64,000 nucleotides of DNA from Sphaerospermopsis torques-reginae ITEP-024 (GCF_019598945.1 NZ_CP080598.1:3224001-3288000); one strand, 5' to 3'; positions 9,236-18,131 are shown, numbered from the stretch's first letter. A program made the numbers and translations. Notes: generated by a model not told the origin, from the sequence alone.

Positions 9236-9366
9236 GAGAGAGGTTTAAGAGAGAGGTTTAAGAGAGAGGTTTAAGAGAGAGGTTTAAGAGAGAGGTTTAA
9301 GAGAGAGGTTTAAGAGAGAGGTTTAAGAGAGAGGTTTAAGAGAGAGGTTTAAGAGAGAGGTTTAGA
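9236..9366. repeat. Ten tandem copies of a 13-bp repeat between ureB and ureC
   Basis: The unit AGGTTTAAGAGAG repeats ten times with almost no variation, with unit starts at 9241 and every 13 bp to 9358. The array reaches into the ureB stop codon (TAA, minus strand) and ends about 33 bp before the ureC start. In the urease mRNA it reads as a C/U-rich tract with regularly spaced UUAAA words. Confidence 0.95.
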
Positions 9367-9667
9367 GTTTTCCGTTGATTTTGTTGTTGAATCCGTAGAT
9401 TTGGCGTGTACCAACTAGGGGAATAAGGGTGATTTCTTTTTCGTCTCCTGGTTCAAATCTGACTGCTGTTCCTGCGGGGATGTCTAATCTCATTCCTCGC
9501 GCTTTTTCTCTGTCAAAGTGTAGGGCGTTGTTGACTTCGTAAAAGTGAAAGTGTGAACCAATTTGTATGGGTCTGTCTCCGGTGTTTGCTACTATTAATT
9601 TAGTGGTGGGACGGTTTGCGTTGAGTTCGATTTCTGCATTTGGGGTAATGATTTCTCCGGGGATCAT
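9362..9667 (-). CDS. ureB: Urease beta subunit
   Basis: The 101-residue protein is the separate beta chain of a three-subunit bacterial urease. It starts [16 protein letters not shown] and contains the conserved [21 protein letters not shown] block near residues 27-47 and the [15 protein letters not shown] block near 60-74. It packs against UreC. It begins only 18 bp after the end of the inserted TOPRIM-like gene, and its stop codon is formed at the edge of the 13-bp tandem repeat array. Confidence 0.96.
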   Translation of the reverse strand: MIPGEIITPNAEIELNANRPTTKLIVANTGDRPIQIGSHFHFYEVNNALHFDREKARGMRLDIPAGTAVRFEPGDEKEITLIPLVGTRQIYGFNNKINGKL

Positions 9668-9685
9668 AACTTGATTTTTCCTAAT

Positions 9686-10342
9686 TTACAAATTTTCTAA
9701 AAATTGGACAAAGGGTTTAAAAGCTTGTGGACATAGTTCTGCTATATCTTGATATCTAGCAATTCCTAAAATTCTTGGTGCATCTATAGATTCTTTATAG
9801 GTTTTACCATATTTTTTGAATATCTCCTCTACTATTCTTTTAGGTGGAATGTCATGATTTTGGTCTTCAACTGGGATTGTCCATGTTTTTGGTATATTAT
9901 TAATGCCAAGTATACTTGATAATTCACTTTCAGCAGCTAAAATTAATGCTTCTAAATCATGCTGAAAGCAGAACACTTTTAATCGTTCTTTTAATCGGCG
10001 ATCATTAATTCCTTTGCGGTATAATGCTTGTTCAAAATTCTTGAATATTCCTTGTACTAATTCTGCACAGGTTTCATGAGGAAACCCTTTATTTTTAGGA
10101 TATAAATCAGGTATAATAACTACAGTTGAATCTGGCTGATTTTTCAGAATATTCACTGCTCTAATTGGAGTTTGAGTTAATAAATCCTTTTTCGCATCTC
10201 CACCTCTACTATTATCATTACCTTTAACAGCAAAAAATTCAATACTTATACCCTGGTTTAGTTTCTCTTCAATTAATGGTGCTAGTAATGCTTCCATTGC
10301 TGATTTATCAGATGTCCCCTCAACATAAACTAAAATTCTCAT
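9686..10342 (-). CDS. DUF4276-like TOPRIM-fold protein, partner of an AAA ATPase
   Basis: This 218-residue protein begins RILVYVEGTSDKSAMEALL, the VEGxxE/D-type strand-loop-helix that opens DUF4276 and OLD-family TOPRIM domains. A second acidic site, VVIIPDLYPK, lies near residue 74. The FQHDLEALILAAESEL segment near residue 126 matches the family's FxHxFEALLFS-like motif. Such proteins are usually metal-dependent nucleases or nuclease-like. It overlaps the upstream ATPase gene by four bases (ATGA), so the two are translationally coupled. Both sit inside the urease operon, between ureA and ureB. A defence or conflict role is an inference from the pair type. Confidence 0.75.
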   Translation of the reverse strand: MRILVYVEGTSDKSAMEALLAPLIEEKLNQGISIEFFAVKGNDNSRGGDAKKDLLTQTPIRAVNILKNQPDSTVVIIPDLYPKNKGFPHETCAELVQGIFKNFEQALYRKGINDRRLKERLKVFCFQHDLEALILAAESELSSILGINNIPKTWTIPVEDQNHDIPPKRIVEEIFKKYGKTYKESIDAPRILGIARYQDIAELCPQAFKPFVQFLENL

Positions 10343-11508
10343 GGAAGTCTCTCTAGTTCATCGCTACGGTGTAATTGTTCTATTTCATCTGAACCGAAAT
10401 CATCAAGCATATCAATTAAAACTGGAGAATTTCTAGGTTTAATAAATTTTGCTTCCCCTTTTTCTTTTCTGAGTACAGCAATTTGAGAAATATCAAACTG
10501 TGTGAGAAAATAAGATGAGTGAGTTGCTAATAAAATTTGTGTGCGTTCAGATGCTTTTTCAAATAAACCAGCTAGAACCGGAAGTGTACGGGGATGTACA
10601 CCTTGATCTGGTTCATCAATACAAATTAAAGATGGTGGATTTGGTTGTACACATAAACAAATCCAACAAATTAAACGCAAAATTCCATCTGATAAATCAG
10701 CTAAACTTAATTCTTGATCAACTCCTGATTCTTGCCAAAAAGCTATGACTTCTCCTGGTCCTCCTCTTGCTTTTACTGTTAAACCTTTAAAACCAGGAAT
10801 GACAGAACGTAAATGTTGTTGTAGTTCATCAAATGCTGTTATATGTTCAGTCATTAAAGAGAAAAGAACTGAACTTAAATTACCTGCATCTTCATGTAAA
10901 ATTGGTTGTTGTTCAATGGGTACTGATTTCCGAATTTTATCATTAGCAATATTAAATGAACTATAAAATCTCCATTCTCTAATATAGTCACGTAAGTTAT
11001 ATAAAGTTTCTAATGATGGATTTGTCATTGCACTTAAAGCAAGTTGATTAGGTCGTTTTAAGGCGATTTCTTGCTGTGTAAATTTTTTAGTATCAGGATT
11101 TTGTACCACTCCTTTATTACCTTGAATATCCATATATATGTATGGATTACTATATTTATCGCTAAAAGGTTGAGATGATTCTACTCGTTCATAGGAAACC
11201 TGAGTTCTACCAACTGGACCTATGAGTTCTCCTAAATATCTAATCCCAATGGGACGACTTGTATCAATTTCAATATCCCATTGGAATTTTTCTGGTCCCG
11301 GAATATGAAAAATGCGTTGTCCAATAGAACCAGGAACTATTTCTGGAGGTATATCTTGAAAAAGACTATCTCGTAAAAATTTGAGAAATTCAAATAAGCT
11401 TGATTTTCCCGCACCATTTGCACCAACAATAATTTCTAGTGGTTCTAATGGTGCTGCAAAATTCCTGAAAGGTCGATAACCTTGAATATTTATTGATTTT
11501 AATCTCAT
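10339..11508 (-). CDS. AAA_21/SMC-like ATPase (ABC-ATPase fold), partner of DUF4276-like protein
   Basis: The 389-residue protein has an intact ABC/SMC-type ATPase: Walker A VGANGAGKSS near residue 28, signature-like LADLSDGILRL near 269, Walker B LICIDEPDQG near 294 and switch His ATHSS near 329. The N-terminus LKSINIQGYRPFRNF is the usual RecF/OLD-like opening. It begins 44 bp after ureA and ends overlapping the DUF4276-like gene. Related two-gene ATPase/TOPRIM sets include RloA/RloB, PARIS and OLD-type systems; which, if any, this belongs to cannot be decided here. It is not part of urea metabolism by sequence. Confidence 0.8.
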   Translation of the reverse strand: MRLKSINIQGYRPFRNFAAPLEPLEIIVGANGAGKSSLFEFLKFLRDSLFQDIPPEIVPGSIGQRIFHIPGPEKFQWDIEIDTSRPIGIRYLGELIGPVGRTQVSYERVESSQPFSDKYSNPYIYMDIQGNKGVVQNPDTKKFTQQEIALKRPNQLALSAMTNPSLETLYNLRDYIREWRFYSSFNIANDKIRKSVPIEQQPILHEDAGNLSSVLFSLMTEHITAFDELQQHLRSVIPGFKGLTVKARGGPGEVIAFWQESGVDQELSLADLSDGILRLICWICLCVQPNPPSLICIDEPDQGVHPRTLPVLAGLFEKASERTQILLATHSSYFLTQFDISQIAVLRKEKGEAKFIKPRNSPVLIDMLDDFGSDEIEQLHRSDELERLP

Positions 11509-11552
11509 ATTGTTTGTTGATGGATCATTTGTCGTTTATTACTCTTTTTATA

Positions 11553-11855
11553 CTATCTAATAGGATTATGCACTGTCACCAATTTTGTACCATCAGGAAA
11601 TGTTGCTTCTACCTGTACTTCATGAATCATTTCTGGTACACCTTCCATCACATCATCTCGTGTTAATAAAGTTGTTCCATAACTCATTAATTCTGCTACA
11701 GTTTGTCCATCCCTTGAACCTTCTAAAATCGCAGCGGAAATAAAAGCTACCGCTTCAGGATAATTTAATTTCAATCCTCTATTTTTTCTTCTTTCAGCTA
11801 CCAAAGCAGCAGTAAATATTAATAATTTATCTTTTTCTTGCGGTGTTAGTTGCAT
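11553..11855 (-). CDS. ureA: Urease gamma subunit
   Basis: A 100-residue gamma chain beginning [20 protein letters not shown] and ending [17 protein letters not shown], both diagnostic of UreA. It assembles with UreB and UreC into the (alpha-beta-gamma)3 urease. It lies 88 bp after ureD on the same strand. The next gene downstream is not ureB but an ATPase gene. Confidence 0.97.
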   Translation of the reverse strand: MQLTPQEKDKLLIFTAALVAERRKNRGLKLNYPEAVAFISAAILEGSRDGQTVAELMSYGTTLLTRDDVMEGVPEMIHEVQVEATFPDGTKLVTVHNPIR

Positions 11856-11896
11856 TGTTTTTTCCTCTATATTTCTTCTTATCTTTTATCCTTTAG

Positions 11897-11940
11897 TTAA
11901 TAGCTGATAGCTGATAACTGATAGCTGACGGCTGAATGCT
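11897..11940. repeat. AGCTGAT-type tandem heptamers between ureD and ureA
   Basis: Units of the type AGCTGATAGCTGATA repeat through about 40 bp, leading into the ureD stop region. They are part of the heptamer repeat family scattered over this window. Confidence 0.7.
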
Positions 11941-11943
11941 TTT

Positions 11944-12807
11944 TCAAATCTGCCAAACTCTAGGAATACAATTACCACGATTTAACAACGATATTCGTAA
12001 ATTTTGCCAAATATTTGTAAACCAATTTCTTGCTTCAGATGTAGAATTACCACGATATCGACACAAAAATCCATGTTCTAAACGAGTTACCCCAGCATCA
12101 GAGTTATTGATAGAGTTGTGACTAATTAAAGAACGTGCTTGTTGAATAATTTCCTGAGATATGGGAATACCAACGCACACAAAACTACCAATAACGGGTT
12201 TTCCTGCTAAACCGTGGGGACTGTGAAATATTTCTTCCCTACCGGGTAAATATTGTCTATCAATCCACAATGGTTGATTATTTTGCCATATTTCTATGTG
12301 CGATCGCATCTCTCCCTGTACAAATTTTTCTCCTCTCGCACTTCTACCAAATCTCGTAATTTCCCACCCTAAAAAACTACTTCCTGTAGCTAATTCTACC
12401 CTTAAATCCTGCCGATAAACAGCGCCGTTAAATAAAATTGTTTCTTGGGGTAAATATTCTAAACAAGCACCAGCATCAACTTGAATATTCACTGTTTGCT
12501 GTGCTTGTAACCCGTTGCTACGATAGATTTTACTAGCAGCAGCGGTAGTAATTAAAACTTGGGAATCTGCTTGTAAATGAATTTGAGAAGATAGGCGATC
12601 GCCTCCCACCACACCCCCAGCAGTGTGTAAAATCACACTATGACATATTTTTTCACCCTCTGGATAAAAAGGACGTTGAATTTTTAAAGGTGCTTGGTTG
12701 TAGTCGTAAATTAATTGTGTAGAATCTTGGCGTTTAGCATAGACTAAATGAAGTTTACCATGCCAACTTTTATTTATTGGGGTATCTATTTGGGTGTTAG
12801 GGGCCAT
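11944..12807 (-). CDS. ureD: Urease accessory protein UreD (UreH)
   Basis: The 287-residue protein matches UreD, the scaffold that binds apo-urease and, with UreF and UreG, guides nickel into the active site. Visible family blocks are WHGKLHLVYAKR near residue 15, ILHTAGGVVGGDRL near 60, ITTAAASKIYRS near 86 and EYLPQETILF near 112. It is the first gene of this minus-strand urease set (ureD-ureA-[insert]-ureB-ureC). ureE/F/G must lie elsewhere if the enzyme is active. Confidence 0.93.
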   Translation of the reverse strand: MAPNTQIDTPINKSWHGKLHLVYAKRQDSTQLIYDYNQAPLKIQRPFYPEGEKICHSVILHTAGGVVGGDRLSSQIHLQADSQVLITTAAASKIYRSNGLQAQQTVNIQVDAGACLEYLPQETILFNGAVYRQDLRVELATGSSFLGWEITRFGRSARGEKFVQGEMRSHIEIWQNNQPLWIDRQYLPGREEIFHSPHGLAGKPVIGSFVCVGIPISQEIIQQARSLISHNSINNSDAGVTRLEHGFLCRYRGNSTSEARNWFTNIWQNLRISLLNRGNCIPRVWQI

Positions 12808-12847
12808 TTATTTATAGAGTAAAATTTTAACTGATTTTACCTGTAAT

Positions 12848-14149
12848 TTAGCATGATTTTTTTGCCAAGATCACATAATCGTCTAATGTATAGCTAGTGT
12901 GATACTTCTGTCCCAAATATTTTTGTAGCAGGGGAGTCATAGATAACTGCTTGGCTAGGTTCTCTCGAGCAAATTTAGCAAATTCAGAACCAGTTAAAGG
13001 TTTTCTTAAAGCAGTAGAAGTTAGATATTTATACCAAACTAATTCTAGATCAAGTTCCGCTATAAATTTATTGACGATAATTTTTTCTTGTTCTTGATTT
13101 TCATATTGCACAGAATTGTAAGCTTTAAACAACTTCTTGTTTTGAACAATTAACAAAACATATCCTTGATTTTTCAAACAATTAGCAAATATTTGTTTAT
13201 AGATACTGTTAGCAGCACTTCTTTTTGAATGATCAGCAAAAAAACAATGAGATATAACAATAAAATCAAAAAAATCTGGAGGTATATTACTAGATTTTAC
13301 ATCCAAATCAAATATATCAGAAGTCACAAAGCGAAAGAAAGTATTGACAGGGGTTATTCGTGACTCAATATATTTACGCCAAAACTGAAGTCCACGATAT
13401 TGGAAAGCATCTTGTTTTTCTAAAGAATAGTAAGATACGTGCATTTGTGGTATCTCAAAAAAGTTACTAAAACTTTGAAATAACAAAGCTAAACCATAAG
13501 CACTTGTTCCCGGACCTGCTGCAATATCCAAAATATTAAATTTTGTAGGAAGTAAACCATGTTGATAAATTAAAAACCAGGCTAAATATAGACAGTAAAC
13601 ATTTTCTAAAAAATATTTCATAAAATAGACATGAGGAGTCAGAATAAAACGGTAGTCTGGGTCTTGTCCAATTTTTAAGCTATTAATATCCTCCAACGCA
13701 TCTTCTAATCTTATAGATAGTTGTTGCTCAGGAATTTTACTAAATTCTGTTTGTAAATATTCCACAAGTTGATTTTCTAAATCATCAAATATTGGTTGAT
13801 ATATTCCTGTAGATTGGATTTTATATTCATCATGTTCAATCAGTTTAAACGATTGGTATATGTAGTGAATAAATTCTGAATCTGGTATTAATTGTAGATT
13901 TTCTGCTTGTTGTGATGCTTGTTGAAATTTCTTACTTAAACTAGCTATTTCCTTTTTATAATCAAGGTTATTACGTTCAAGTAGCAGTTTATCTCTGAAT
14001 AGTTTTTCAGTCCATGATAATCTTGCACCAGATTTTTGAATAGTTTTTAATATGGAAATTGCTTTTCCGATATCACCCCGCTGTAAAGCTGATTTAAACT
14101 GCTGACTGCGCCACCAATTTAGTAAAATATTACTCATAACCAAAACCAT
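12848..14149 (-). CDS. Class I SAM-dependent methyltransferase-like protein
   Basis: A 433-residue protein whose C-terminal two-thirds holds a Rossmann methyltransferase core: motif I ILDIAAGPGTSAYGLALL near residue 207, then SYYSLEKQDAF (likely acidic loop of motif II) and FDFIVISHCFF near 289. The N-terminal ~130 residues are helical with charged repeats. The target is unknown. The layout with a helical N-terminus and an LDIAAGPGTS motif is reminiscent of Rsm22-like ribosomal methyltransferase relatives, but I am not sure. It overlaps the upstream radical SAM gene by 20 bases, suggesting coupled expression. Confidence 0.65.
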   Translation of the reverse strand: MVLVMSNILLNWWRSQQFKSALQRGDIGKAISILKTIQKSGARLSWTEKLFRDKLLLERNNLDYKKEIASLSKKFQQASQQAENLQLIPDSEFIHYIYQSFKLIEHDEYKIQSTGIYQPIFDDLENQLVEYLQTEFSKIPEQQLSIRLEDALEDINSLKIGQDPDYRFILTPHVYFMKYFLENVYCLYLAWFLIYQHGLLPTKFNILDIAAGPGTSAYGLALLFQSFSNFFEIPQMHVSYYSLEKQDAFQYRGLQFWRKYIESRITPVNTFFRFVTSDIFDLDVKSSNIPPDFFDFIVISHCFFADHSKRSAANSIYKQIFANCLKNQGYVLLIVQNKKLFKAYNSVQYENQEQEKIIVNKFIAELDLELVWYKYLTSTALRKPLTGSEFAKFARENLAKQLSMTPLLQKYLGQKYHTSYTLDDYVILAKKSC

Positions 14150-15050
14150 CTTTTCCTTCTTTTATTTCTACTCCTGAAAGTTGAGAAAATAATTTTTCTT
14201 GAAATCTCATATAGTTGTATTTTCCCTTATTATACCACCAACTATATTTATGCTTAAATTCCTCAGCTTCTTGACGAGTTGATGCTACAAGAGAGCGACT
14301 ATCACTTTTATGGAAATCTTGAATTACCACCCTATCAGCAATTGCTAATTTTTCAATAAATTCATCTTCATCCTTTGCTAAAGTTGGTAGCAATGGTGTA
14401 ACAGTAATAGAAATTTTCGGTATAAAACCCTTACTTTCATCAATACTTTGTTTGATTTTGTTGATAGCATTAAATCTAGCTTTGATACTAGGTGAACGTG
14501 GTTCAAAATCCTTTCGCACTGCTTCGCTACCAGTGGGAATACTCATATTAATTCGCAATCTTTGAAATCTTTGTAAATAATCAATATCTCTAGTGATAAT
14601 GGGACTACGGGTTTGAATTACCAAAGTTGGACGATAGTCAAGCATCACCTCTAATAAACTACGAGTTAATTGATGTTTAGATTCCAAAGGTTGATAAGGA
14701 TCTGTCACACTACTCATATAAATTCTGGGAGGTTGGTACGGATTTTTTATAGACCATTTTTCTAATTCTTTTTCCAAAATATCAGCCGCATTTTCTTTAT
14801 AAATTACCCATTTACCCCAATCTTGTCGCATTTGAGTATTTGGACTAAATGCCGCAGCATAACAATAACTACATCCATATTGACAGCCACGATAAGGATT
14901 GAGAGTAAAATCATAAGCAGCAATAAAACCAGTTGCTTTTGTTAGTAGTGATTTAGCATTTTGAGAATAAACATTGGTATCACCAAACTGTTCATTTACA
15001 AATCTGTTTGGTCTTGTTTCCTGATAAATTTTATCCTGTAGTTTTGCCAT
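14130..15050 (-). CDS. SPL-family radical SAM protein
   Basis: The 306-residue protein has the radical SAM iron-sulfur motif CQYGCSYCYA near residue 56 (C-x3-C-x2-C), followed by YMSSVTDPYQPLE near 110, typical of the spore photoproduct lyase-like/Rv2578c group. It should bind a [4Fe-4S] cluster and S-adenosylmethionine; the substrate is unknown. It is the first gene of a two-gene minus-strand unit with a methyltransferase-like protein, whose start codon lies inside its 3' end. Confidence 0.85.
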   Translation of the reverse strand: MAKLQDKIYQETRPNRFVNEQFGDTNVYSQNAKSLLTKATGFIAAYDFTLNPYRGCQYGCSYCYAAAFSPNTQMRQDWGKWVIYKENAADILEKELEKWSIKNPYQPPRIYMSSVTDPYQPLESKHQLTRSLLEVMLDYRPTLVIQTRSPIITRDIDYLQRFQRLRINMSIPTGSEAVRKDFEPRSPSIKARFNAINKIKQSIDESKGFIPKISITVTPLLPTLAKDEDEFIEKLAIADRVVIQDFHKSDSRSLVASTRQEAEEFKHKYSWWYNKGKYNYMRFQEKLFSQLSGVEIKEGKDGFGYE

Positions 15051-15394
15051 ATTTAAACTTACTATCAGCTAAAATACAGTATATTCATATTCTACATAAC
15101 TTTAAATTTAAATTTAACTTTTTTACAAACGTATATTTACTTAAATTCTACTTATTACTAATTACACAAATATTCTTTGAATGGTAGTTTGTCATCTTGG
15201 ATATATACAGTATATTGCCAGTAAATGAAGTACATATTTTACTAGGATAAATTTTGTGGGGTGGGCATCCTGCCCGCCCTTGTGTACTTCATCCAGATAA
15301 AATGTGCTGTAATATGACTTGTAATTGTTAATTTTGCACACTTTCAGGCAACAATATAATTATATACCCCTAATGCATCCATCTACCAAAAACT
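15051..15394. other. Divergent intergenic region with a nested inverted repeat
   Basis: No gene is seen. An inverted repeat ATGAAGTACA (15225-15234) / TGTACTTCAT (15283-15292) encloses a smaller GC-rich hairpin, GGGCA (15263-15267) / TGCCC (15271-15275) extended by flanking G/C pairs. The 68-bp unit looks like a tiny palindromic mobile or regulatory repeat between the divergent radical SAM and parA-like genes. Confidence 0.5.
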
Positions 15395-16267
15395 ATGACA
15401 GCTAAAGTAATCAGTGTTTGCAACCTCAAAGGTGGAGTTGGCAAAACTACCATCGTCATGGCCTTAGCAGAATATTTAGCCGGCGATACAATGTGTGGTA
15501 AACGGATACTCGCTATTGACTTAGATCCCCAGAGTAACCTAACCAGCGCCATGATGTCAGAAGAAGATTGGGAATGGCAATATAATCAAAAAGGATTGAC
15601 TTTACCCTTTCTTTTAAAAAACGCCGATTACTTTTTAGAAAAGGGTAATAGTGAAAAATTCATAGTTAAAGAAAACGTTTCCAATCTCAGAAATAAAAAC
15701 TCTTTTAATTGTCTACATCTAATTCCTAGTAGTCCCCGATTATTTGAAGTTCAGGAATATTTACCAGCCAATGCAGTGGCAATTTTACATAACATTATCA
15801 ATCCTTTAATAGAAAAATACGATTACATTTTAATAGATTGTCCGCCTAGTATTAATAATGTAATTAAAAGTGCATTTTTTGCTAGTGATTTTTGTTTAAT
15901 TCCTTGTGTACCTAGCCGGATGTCAATTCATGGTTTAGAACTTTTATTAGAACAAATTACCCAATTTAAAAAAGATTATGACCATAAAATTAGTCCCATT
16001 GGTACTTTAATTTCCCGTTATAACTGCACTGTTTCTCAAACCCACAACTTGAATTTTATTATTGTGAATCCTTTCTTTCCACCAACTTTTGCCACAAGAA
16101 TACCAGAAAGATCAAAAATAGCTGAAGGTTTGGATTTTAATCATCAATTAACCTATAAACAAAAATATGGTGATGCCCATAAAGTCATGATAGAATTAGC
16201 TAAAGAATTTATGAACAGAGTTGATAATAGTGTGATGTATACACCACTCATGGCTAGTTTATTGTAG
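15395..16267 (+). CDS. ParA/Soj-family ATPase
   Basis: The 290-residue protein has the deviant Walker A box NLKGGVGKTT (residues 10-19), Walker A' region LAIDLDPQSN near 47 and Walker B YILIDCPPS near 141. These features define ParA-type ATPases that position plasmids, chromosomes or protein cargos. No ParB gene or parS-like site is visible nearby. The next gene downstream encodes a membrane protein with a long helical N-terminal part. The pair may be a positioning system, or the ATPase may belong to the accessory island that follows. Confidence 0.85.
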   Translation: MTAKVISVCNLKGGVGKTTIVMALAEYLAGDTMCGKRILAIDLDPQSNLTSAMMSEEDWEWQYNQKGLTLPFLLKNADYFLEKGNSEKFIVKENVSNLRNKNSFNCLHLIPSSPRLFEVQEYLPANAVAILHNIINPLIEKYDYILIDCPPSINNVIKSAFFASDFCLIPCVPSRMSIHGLELLLEQITQFKKDYDHKISPIGTLISRYNCTVSQTHNLNFIIVNPFFPPTFATRIPERSKIAEGLDFNHQLTYKQKYGDAHKVMIELAKEFMNRVDNSVMYTPLMASLL

Positions 16268-16534
16268 GTAATAAAATAGGGTGCTTCATCATAATTCAGG
16301 TGAGGCGATAATATCCCCGACTCTGAGATAAATTTATCATTTATGGACACAATAAATAACAGAAGTCGGGAATCTGGATCTAATTAACTTAGATACTACC
16401 TACACTACTAAATCATACAAAACATAATTAATTATTAAGTTTTTTAGATATATTTACAGATTTACAAAATTTATCCGTTGCATATTAAACTTATGTTAAT
16501 GTGTAATCATTAAAACAAATCCGATAACTGCATT

Positions 16535-17413
16535 ATGGTAAACATAATAAACATAATCAATACTAGCATCTTATCTTCCATCACAGATACAGTTTCCCAA
16601 AGTTGGCAAAATACAAAAAACTTTGTCACAGACACAACAGGAAAAACAGTTAATACACTGACAGAAGTTACTAATAAATCATTAAATAGCTTGTCAGAAA
16701 CAGCAGAAAAAACAAATCAATCTTTAACTGAAACCGTCAAAGGTGTAGCAACTACAGTTAGTGATTCTACAGGAAAAGTAGTTAATAAAATAACGGAAAC
16801 AGTAACTCAAGCTAAAGATAATTTCACTACAACTACATCCAGTGTAATTGATAATGTCAATGAAGTAAAAAACCAAGCTGTTGACAGTATTACTGAAACT
16901 GCTAAACAAGCAGGAAATTTAACTAATTCAGTTTCTAGCGCAATGGAAAGTGCTATTGATAACTTTTTCAATCATCAATGGGATGCTATGACAACTTGGA
17001 TTAATAATCATCCTACACTTTCTTGGATAATGAAATTATTAACGTTAGCAGTTAATCATCCTGTTATTACTGCTTTCATGATATTTTTAGGTATTTATAT
17101 AATCTGGAAAATCTTTCAATTATTTAGTAAAATATTGGATCAAGGTTTGTTATTTACCTTGAAAACTCCTCTCAAGTTAATTTATGCAATGTTTTCTTTT
17201 GGGTTTAAGAAGATATCTAAGTTATTATTTTCTGGGTTAAAAATTAGAAAATCAGAAGATAATAGTTTGATATTGAATAATGCAATTGCTGATAATATCA
17301 GTTTAGATACAAAGCAAGAAATAACAAAGCTGTTGATGAGATTGGAAGCTGTGAGAAAAGAAGAAAATGAGATTTTAGAAAATCTGACTGCACTCTTAGC
17401 AGAAAATAAGTAA
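16535..17413 (+). CDS. Membrane protein with Thr/Ser-rich helical repeats (unknown function)
   Basis: I do not recognise the family. The first ~145 residues are an amphipathic, Thr/Ser/Asn-rich repeat with a roughly 11-residue rhythm (phrases like VTDTTGKTVNTLTEVTNKS and KGVATTVSDSTGKVVNK), similar in pattern to apolipoprotein- or LEA-like helices. A hydrophobic segment VITAFMIFLGIYIIWKIF follows near residue 176. The C-terminal ~90 residues are charged and end in a likely coiled coil (EITKLLMRLEAVRKEENEI). It lies 267 bp after parA on the same strand. Confidence 0.7.
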   Translation: MVNIINIINTSILSSITDTVSQSWQNTKNFVTDTTGKTVNTLTEVTNKSLNSLSETAEKTNQSLTETVKGVATTVSDSTGKVVNKITETVTQAKDNFTTTTSSVIDNVNEVKNQAVDSITETAKQAGNLTNSVSSAMESAIDNFFNHQWDAMTTWINNHPTLSWIMKLLTLAVNHPVITAFMIFLGIYIIWKIFQLFSKILDQGLLFTLKTPLKLIYAMFSFGFKKISKLLFSGLKIRKSEDNSLILNNAIADNISLDTKQEITKLLMRLEAVRKEENEILENLTALLAENK

Positions 17414-17432
17414 GATTTTATTTCTTTCTTAA

Positions 17433-17837
17433 CTAAGAAATTAACCAATTTTCTAACTGTAAATCTTTAACTCTAGTTAAATCAGAATCATGAGAAACTA
17501 AAATTAAATTATGAACAATAGCAGTAGCACCTATCAAAATATCTGCATCCTGAATAATTTTACCTTTATTTGTTAAATCAGCATGAATTTCTGAAGCTTT
17601 TTGAAAAATCCTCAAATCATCTAAAAATAACACAGGATAATCTTGACAAAATTGTGCAAACAAAGCTAATTTTTTAGTGGCATTGCTTCTTAAAAGTCCT
17701 CTTTGTACTTCATAATAAGTTATACCACTAATAGCAATCAATTCACCTCGACGACGCATTTCTGTAATTTTTAATGCGACTTGTAAATTTTGCTTGAGCG
17801 ATGCAGAAACAATATTTGTATCTAATAAATAACCCAT
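17433..17837 (-). CDS. vapC: PIN-domain toxin, VapC family
   Basis: The 134-residue protein begins MGYLLDTNIVSA, with the first catalytic Asp in LLDTN. It carries a conserved Glu in ISGITYYEVQRGLL (near residue 43) and further acidic residues in DADILIGATA (near 97) and VSHDSDL (near 115), the four-acid PIN RNase site. It is a probable tRNA- or mRNA-cutting toxin. Its ATG directly abuts the stop codon of the upstream small gene, the usual coupled layout of a VapBC-type locus. Confidence 0.87.
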   Translation of the reverse strand: MGYLLDTNIVSASLKQNLQVALKITEMRRRGELIAISGITYYEVQRGLLRSNATKKLALFAQFCQDYPVLFLDDLRIFQKASEIHADLTNKGKIIQDADILIGATAIVHNLILVSHDSDLTRVKDLQLENWLIS

Positions 17838-18131
17838 TTAACTACCACGCTTTACAGATTCATCAAAAATTTGCATTTGTTCTGGAGTAAGATCATTCAG
17901 CATTCCTGAGACTAAATGTAAGGATAAAATACTTTTAATTCGTTTAGTTAATGATTCTTCGGAAATGCTGTTGACATCAGGGACAGATGCGGGATCAAAA
18001 TTACGATTGATATTGTCAATCATTTCTTGTCTATTGAGATTTTCTAGGTAAAGAGGATTATTGTCAATTAATTTGTTAACAATTGCAGTTAATTTTTGAT
18101 AATTGGATTGTTGGTTAATACTTTGAGTCAT
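17838..18131 (-). CDS. Putative antitoxin of the PIN toxin
   Basis: A 97-residue protein (starts MTQSINQQSNYQKLTAIVNKL) that I do not recognise as a classical VapB: no AbrB or ribbon-helix-helix motif is obvious. Its stop codon abuts the vapC start without a gap, and a MTQ..LRS-type basic/acidic mix with a C-terminal TPEQMQIFDESVKRG segment could wrap a toxin. The antitoxin role is inferred from position only. Confidence 0.65.
   Translation of the reverse strand: MTQSINQQSNYQKLTAIVNKLIDNNPLYLENLNRQEMIDNINRNFDPASVPDVNSISEESLTKRIKSILSLHLVSGMLNDLTPEQMQIFDESVKRGS

Noticed and set aside
9236-9366. Tandem array considered as CRISPR
   Set aside because: Units are 13 bp and directly abutting with no spacers, so it is a minisatellite.
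15395-16267. Plasmid partition origin (parABS) idea
   Set aside because: No ParB gene, no parS-like clustered sites and no replication gene nearby; core genes such as psbB, rps1 and groESL show this is chromosome.
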